Source of the DNA: Gigantopelta aegis
Lineage: Eukaryota; Mollusca; Gastropoda; Neomphalida; Peltospiridae
NCBI RefSeq assembly: GCF_016097555.1
Contig: NC_054708.1
Span: 934,382 to 998,381 of the forward strand
DNA: 64,000 nucleotides
Direction of reading: 5' to 3'
In this document: piece by piece, positions 59,301-64,000 of the stretch
Position numbering within the stretch: the stretch's first letter is position 1
Layout: the number at the start of each line of letters is the position of its first letter
The notes under the pieces: model-generated
Databases searched by the model: none
What the model was told of the DNA's origin: nothing
The model's input: the letters and a program-made list of their open reading frames with translations, nothing else
Position numbers and translations under genes: made by a program

Positions 59301-61803
59301 TAGGCCTATCAACTGCTGAGCATGGGTAATAATTAAATAAACGGAATATTCAATAATAACCACAAACATTAAACAGTTCACATTTATTTCAGTGTTTCAG
59401 TTAATTGGGAATAAATTAATTTGGGTGATTTTAGCATGGGTCCATTCAATAGGCTAATAAACATTAAAACTATAACTATAAGTCCGTCCCACAGGGAACA
59501 CCTTAGCCCGAGTACTCTGACTGTAAGAGAGCTAAACGGACATTTGAACATAAACACGCTCACATTATTTATGTCCAAATGTCCGTCTAGCTCTCTTACA
59601 GTCAGAGTACTCGGGCTAGGAACGCCTTTTTTATTACTATGAAATTTACTACAAGTTATTCATTTCTAAGCCGATTGATTTGTAAATTGCACACAAAATT
59701 AGTATTGTTTTGTTATTTCCAATACAAGTTGGACAAATCTGTGAAGTTTTTGTGCAGTCATCTACTGACTGGATAAATCTGTGAACTTTTTGTGCAAACA
59801 TCTATTGACCAACTTGGACAAATTTGTGCAGTCATCCTCTAACAAAACTGGACAAAGCTGTGAAGTTTCTGTGCAGTCATCTACTGACTTTTATTGGTGA
59901 AAGGAATAGTTCGAACTTTTTTTGTTTTCCTGTCTTTTGAAAATGGCATGTGAAACGTAAAACTGACATTGACAGTGAGATTGTTTTTATTTCTCTCTGG
60001 CTGCAAAGAGTAAACTAAGATTTTTCAGACAGCTTGCCTTCATGTCTTTCATCTTGAGACCAAGTTTTTCTCTGGCAAACACATTTAAGGTAGGGTAACC
60101 TTTCTTTGAACTAAAGAAAATTTAAAATATTTAAAAAAAACAAAAAACAAATCCTACCTACCTACCCTACTTTTTTTTGGCCATGTTACCTGAAACAAAC
60201 TTTTTTTTTTTGGCCTTAAATTTTGCATAAAACTACAAATTTGTCTAAAATATACCATAGCACCCTATAAATATCTCAAAATGACAATAAAAATCCAGTT
60301 CTTTACAAATTTGAGTTTTCAGAATTTCATACATGAAAAATTAACTATGTTAATGGAAACTAAAGACATTAACCCACTATTGGCAAATGCTATTTTTAAT
60401 ATAAAAATAAATTGCTATTAAAATCTTAGTTCAGGTTGCCTATATATAATACCATATTTAAGAGCAGTTGCATATGGCAAGTCAAATACCATGTAAAAAG
60501 AAATTATTGAAATCTTTACAGTATGAATTATAGGCCAAAACCAACTTTTCCACAGTGCTAACTTTGATTCAAACTCCATTCAAAGCCATGTACAAAGATT
60601 ATTGTCAAGGTCAAGGTCATTGTGAACTTGCATGGCCATGGCTAATTAATCAACCAGTATAATTTAATTAAATAAAATGACAAAATTATAACATTTTTTA
60701 TTATGCACTGAATATGTGCTATAGGGTGTATACTACCAAATCAAATCCCACAGACGACAATAGTAACATATGTGGCTAAGACTCCTACCTGCAGCGCATC
60801 AATCAACATAAACGCCACAGATATAAATACTACCACCCCTCACACTTAAAGTGAATCAGAAAAAATTGGGGGTCAAGCTGCTTGTTTCTGAGATAAAGGG
60901 TAGTGTCTATGACTACCCTAGTTCCGCACAAAATTCGAGTACTTTTTTTTACAGGTACCCCATACATGTTTCAAGCACAAGGCTACTTGACACATTGGTA
61001 CTAGATGAAATAAAATTGCATTTTTTTTTACCCCAGATGAAACTACTATTTTTTACAACCAACACACACATTTATAACCAATCACAGGACTTGTGGTGTT
61101 CACTTCTCTTATCAAAAGTTGGGTGCACCTCGAACTTTGACCCAGCCGGATATTATTTGGTTTAGTACTACCTGCAGGTGTTAGTGGGATTTCTAGAGAG
61201 AATCATGGTACACCCTGCAGGTGTTAGTGGGATTTCTAGAGAGAATCATGGTACACCCTGCAGGTGTTAGTGGGATTTCTAGTGGGAATCATGGTACACC
61301 CTGCAGGTATTAGTGGGATTTCTATTGGGAATCATGGTACACCCTGCAAGTGTTAGTGGGATAAAAATGGGGAATTCATCATACACTGCAATACCAAATG
61401 TATGTTGTTGTACAAAAAGGTTATACTTTGTTTTATTTAGCAACACTACTAGAGCACACTGATTTATTAATCATCGGCTATTGGATGTCAAAGATTTTGA
61501 AATTTTAACAGTCTTAGTGAGGAATCCCGCTACATGTTTCCATTAGTAGCAAGGGATCTTTTATATACACCAAGCCACAGACAGGATAGCACATAGCACG
61601 GACTTTGAAATACCAGTCGTGGAGCACTGACTAGAACAAGAAATAGGGTAATGTACAAATGGTGATTTTTAAAATACAAACCTTCCACTTCTCATAATGT
61701 GCCTCTTGGCTAGTATGCATCACTTTGGCAGAATGTTCATTCTGATAAAACTTGTTGCACAACTTGCAGTAATATCCCTGGACATTCACAATGTACTTCT
61801 CTC
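53039..61803 (-). CDS. Matrin/U1-type zinc-finger protein, 3' part of gene
   Basis: Two exons join in phase 0. The first (61803-61682; acceptor CATAATTGCAG, donor AAG|GTTTGT) encodes EKYIVNVQGYYCKLCNKFYQ and the rest of a C2H2 finger with CxxC and an HxxxxxH pair (HTSQEAH), the pattern of matrin-type fingers. The second (53353-53039; acceptor GCTATTTTAG) starts AAILQSIKDRNRNAIG and is very rich in Glu, Asp, Ser and Thr to the stop. The arrangement resembles the C-terminal end of matrin-3/CIZ1/ZNF638-like nuclear RNA- or chromatin-associated proteins; orthology cannot be fixed from this end alone. Upstream exons lie beyond the window. The 8.3-kb intron contains a MITE, arrays and a duplication. 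Confidence 0.72.
53404..54204. mobile_element. MITE with TTAA target site
   Basis: TTAA flanks both sides (53400-53403 and 54205-54208). The ends AGCCATACACCCTAGTTCC and the complement AGGGACACACCCTAGTTACG are inverted copies. 801 bp, no transposase. TTAA suggests mobilisation by piggyBac or Kolobok enzymes, but the ends do not resemble the piggyBac element in this window. Confidence 0.8.
54209..56736. other. Intron of the zinc-finger gene, non-coding
   Basis: Very AT-rich. No exon supported; a possible small one near 55030-55060 (minus) was considered and not accepted. Confidence 0.5.
56737..57597. repeat. 82-bp tandem repeat, about 10.5 units
   Basis: The unit starts tcacctgacaacttgaatac and ends caaagtatgcaaactggaa. 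Most copies differ by one or two bases; one carries a short deletion (about 57380). Confidence 0.96.
57673..57751. repeat. 43-bp repeat, two units, left of core duplication
   Basis: gtgggatttctagtgggaat and catggtacaccctgcagg blocks, the same unit as in 61171-61365. Confidence 0.85.
57752..58203 (+). repeat. 450-bp direct repeat, copy A
   Basis: Begins gggtgtatactaccaaatca and ends tttagtactacct. It matches 60724-61173 with scattered substitutions and 1-2 bp indels in homopolymers. The frames in it are not recognised. Confidence 0.93.
59504..59618. repeat. Near-perfect palindrome (51-bp arms)
   Basis: Left arm tagcccgagtactctgactg... and right arm complement differ at only two positions over 51 bp, with a 13-bp loop. 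A related single arm lies at 20261-20308, so it is probably a small mobile foldback element. Confidence 0.92.
59725..59890. repeat. Degenerate tandem repeat (about 55 bp, three units)
   Basis: Blocks of ggacaaatctgtgaagtttt and tgtgcagtcatctactgac recur with substitutions. Confidence 0.75.
60724..61173 (+). repeat. 450-bp direct repeat, copy B
   Basis: See copy A at 57752. Here the 43-bp repeat array follows the core instead of preceding it. Confidence 0.93.
61171..61365. repeat. 43-bp tandem repeat, about 4.5 units
   Basis: The unit starts cctgcaggtgttagtgggat and ends gaatcatggtacac. Variation is mainly in tctagagag against tctagtggg. Confidence 0.93.
61427..61645 (-). mobile_element. SINE, second subfamily, head missing
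   Basis: Reverse complement with the alternative tail (agcaacactactagagcaca, attaatcatcggctattgga) and body (gcaagggatcttttatatac). Situated 37 bp downstream (gene sense) of the zinc-finger exon donor. Confidence 0.87.
61682..61803 (-). CDS. Zinc-finger exon
   Basis: Single finger with YYCKLCNKFY and MHTSQEAHYEKW. Both splice sites are present, and the incoming phase is 1. Confidence 0.8.
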
Positions 61804-61914
61804 CTGCAATTATGTGGGAAGAAAATATAAATTTAAAGTTAGCGTTAGTAACAATTAATAAACAGCAGACATATAATATTTTATGTAAGATGATGGTTAC
61901 GTTTATTAACTTAT

Positions 61915-63525
61915 CTACCAGTGTCTAAATGAGATTATGTGTGTAGAATGTGTCAGTCTAAATGAGATTATGTGTGTAGAATGTGTCAGTCTAAATGAGA
62001 TTGTGTATGTAGAATGTGTCTAAATGTGATTATGTGTGTAGAATCTGTCACTCTAAATGAGACTGTGTATGTAGAATGTGTCAGTCTAAATGAGATTATG
62101 TGTGTAGAATGTGTCTAAATGAGATTATGTATGTAGAATGATTCAGTCTATGAGAGATTGTGTATGTAGAATGTGTCTAAATGAGATTATGTATGTAGAA
62201 TGTATCTAGAATGTGTCAGTCTAAATGAGATTGTGTGTGTAGAATGTGTCAGTTTAAATGAGATTATGTATGTAGAATGTGTCAGTCTAAATGAGATTGT
62301 GTGTGTAGAATGTGTCTAAATGAGATTATATAAGTAGAATGTGTCAGTCTAAATGAGATTATGTATGTAGAATGTATCTAGAATGTGTCAGTCTAAATGA
62401 GATTTTATGTATGTAGAATGATTAAGTCTAAATGAGATTGTGTGTAGAATGTGTCAGTCTAAATGAGATTATGCATGTAGAATGTGTCTAAATGAGATTA
62501 TGTATGTAGAATGTATCTAGAATGTGTCAGTCTAAATGAGATTGTGTGTGTAGAATGTGTCAGTTTAAATGAGATTATGTATGTAGAATGTGTCAGTCTA
62601 AATGAGATTGTGTGTGTAGAATGTGTCTAAATGAGATTATATAAGTAGAATGTGTCAGTCTAAATGAGATTATGTATGTAGAATGTATCTAGAATGTGTC
62701 AGTCTAAATGAGATTATGTATGTAGAATGATTAAGTCTAAATGAGATTGTGTGTAGAATGTGTCAGTCTAAATGAGATTATGCATGTAGAATGTGTCTAA
62801 ATGAGATTATGTGTGTAGAATGTGACAGTCTAAATGAGATTGTGTGTAGAATGTATCAGTCTAAATGAGATTATGTATGTAGAATGTGTCTAAATGAGAT
62901 TATGTGTGTAGAATGTGACAGTCTAAATGAGATTGTGTGTAGAATGCGACAGTCTAAATGAGATTATGTATGTAGAATGTGTCTAAATGAGATTATGTGT
63001 GTAGAATGTGAGTCTAAATGAGATTATGTGTGTAGAATGTGTCAGTCTAAATGAGATTATGTGTGTAGAATGTGTCAGTCTAAATGAGATTGTGTGTGTA
63101 GAATGTATCAGTCTAAATGAGATTGTGTATGTAGAATGTGTCAGTCTAAATGAGGTTGTGTCTGTAAAATGTGTCAGTCTAAATGATATTGTGTGTGTAG
63201 AATGTATCAGTCTAAATGAGATTGTGTGTGTAGAATGTATCAGTCTAAATGAGATTGTGTGTGTACAATGTGTCAGTCTAAATGAGATTGTGTGTGTAGA
63301 ATGTGTCAGTCTAAATGAGATTGTGTGTGTAGAATGTGAGTCTAAATCAGTAAATGAGATTTTGTGTAGAATGTGTCAGTCTAAATGAGATTATGTATGT
63401 AGAATGTGTCTAAATGAGATTATGTGTGTAGAATGTGACAGTCTAAATGAGATAGTGTGTAGAATGTGTCAGTCTAAATGAGATTATGTGAGTAGAATGT
63501 GTCAGTCTAAATGAGATTATGTATA
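61915..63525. repeat. About 32-bp minisatellite array, about 50 units
   Basis: Unit agtctaaatgagattatgtg followed by tgtagaatgtgtc, with shorter variants lacking agt or ca. Part of the array (63008-63388) has a 33-bp period and is therefore open as an 11-residue repeat (VSLNEIVCVEC), with no sign of being a gene. It lies in the intron upstream of the zinc-finger exon. Confidence 0.96.
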
Positions 63526-64000
63526 CTACTCAAATGAATTTAAGGGTCAAAAATTTATAACCAAATAAGTTTCAGAGTGTATTAGATTGATGATGTAAAC
63601 TACACCAAATTTTTTATTTATTGTTCCATATTTACAAAAACCCACAAATAAACGTCACTGTATACAAGAAAGTCACATGACATGCTGTCAAAGTTGAAGG
63701 TTGTCAAACATGGATTTTACACATTAGAACATTCGTTTAATAGTGTGTGAATCCACCCCTGGTGTGAATACACTCGACACATCGTTGCCTCATGCTGTTG
63801 ATCAGACGTCTGAAGAACTCTTGGGGAATGGCCTGCCACTCTGCCATAAGAAGTTGACCCAGATCATGAAGGTTATCCCGAACTCTCCTGCCTAATTCGT
63901 CCCAGGCGTTCTCTATTGGGGCCAAGTCAGGCGAATATGCTGGCCAATCCATCCTGGCGATACCTTGTTGTCTGAGAAAGTCCGTTACCACCCTGGCGTG
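63526..64000 (-). mobile_element. Tc1-like transposon, partial (runs off the window)
   Basis: The array is interrupted at gTA|CTACTCAAATGAATTTAAGG, a TA followed by a candidate terminal repeat. The 3' end of a transposase lies inside on the minus strand. The other end is outside the window. Confidence 0.8.
63737..64000 (-). CDS. Tc1-like transposase, C-terminal part
   Basis: Open from the window edge (HARVVTDFLRQQGI) to the stop at 63737. It contains the last catalytic motif YSPDLAPIENAWDELGRR and the usual end FRRLINSMRQRCVECI. It is a different family from the Tc1 element at 13.9 kb, judged by sequence and terminal repeat. No lesion in the visible 87 codons. Confidence 0.9.
   Translation of the reverse strand, partial: HARVVTDFLRQQGIARMDWPAYSPDLAPIENAWDELGRRVRDNLHDLGQLLMAEWQAIPQEFFRRLINSMRQRCVECIHTRGGFTHY

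Larger units (their letters stand above)
58204..60723. other. Spacer between the 450-bp repeats
   Basis: Non-coding; includes the palindrome at 59504 and short repeats at 59725-59890. Confidence 0.5.

Noticed and set aside
57895..61165. Duplicated frames in the 450-bp cores (KLLVSEI...)
   Set aside because: Both copies are open for about 90-100 codons, but homopolymer indels shift the end, no start or splice context is present and the composition is not protein-like; treated as repeat DNA.
61915..63525. CRISPR-like or protein-coding interpretation of the short-repeat arrays (also 50955-52265 and 42104-43070)
   Set aside because: Units are contiguous with no unique spacers, and the genome is eukaryotic. 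The 126-residue VSLNEIVCVEC frame is limited to the part of the array with a 33-bp period.

Overview
The window looks like nuclear DNA of a mollusc, most likely a marine gastropod. It has interrupted animal genes with GT-AG introns, abundant tRNA-headed SINEs of a type I recall from mollusc genomes (not looked up), L1/Tx1-like LINEs, several cut-and-paste DNA transposons, and long minisatellites. No prokaryotic, organellar, viral or CRISPR features were seen. Clade assignment is inference.

Three host genes can be supported. (1) A minus-strand gene of unknown function with an N-terminal zinc ribbon starts at 19066/19051 and runs leftwards (exons at 18839-19051, 18097-18452, 17136-17238). Later exons were not found, so pogo, Tc1, LINE and the 6.3-kb minisatellite may lie in its introns or 3' flank. 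(2) Divergent from it, TEX261 (SVP26 family, early-secretory membrane protein) is complete on the plus strand in six exons (21060-46032, 201 aa). Its 20.9-kb first intron holds most of the transposons. (3) A minus-strand matrin/U1-type zinc-finger gene is partial: a zinc-finger exon at 61682-61803 and the acidic last exon at 53039-53353.

Layout: 1-6285, 60-bp minisatellite; 6.4-7.4 kb, short repeats and a SINE; 7371-10081, intact pogo-type transposon; about 10.3-15.9 kb, minus-strand LINE split by a Tc1-like element (13874-15367); 16-19 kb, zinc-ribbon gene; 19-21 kb, intergenic with microsatellites; 22039-34207, five nested insertions (two small hAT-like elements, a LINE, a 4-bp-TSD element with 300-bp inverted repeats, and a piggyBac); 37.3-37.8 kb, a MITE; about 37.9-41.06 kb, a decayed element with a DUF7869-like RNase-H-type protein; 42-46 kb, TEX261 exons 2-6; 47-52 kb, 3' flank with two tandem arrays; 53-64 kb, zinc-finger gene with intronic MITE, arrays, a palindrome and a 450-bp direct duplication; from 63526, a Tc1-like element that leaves the window.

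The most unusual signal is that tandem repeats repeatedly straddle splice junctions. The intron-2 donor of TEX261 is copied about 20 times. Its intron-5 donor sits in 23-bp repeats and its intron-5 acceptor is triplicated in frame. The third-exon acceptor of the zinc-ribbon gene also lies in a short tandem repeat. A second point of interest is a spliced, non-transposase gene on the opposite strand inside the piggyBac element.
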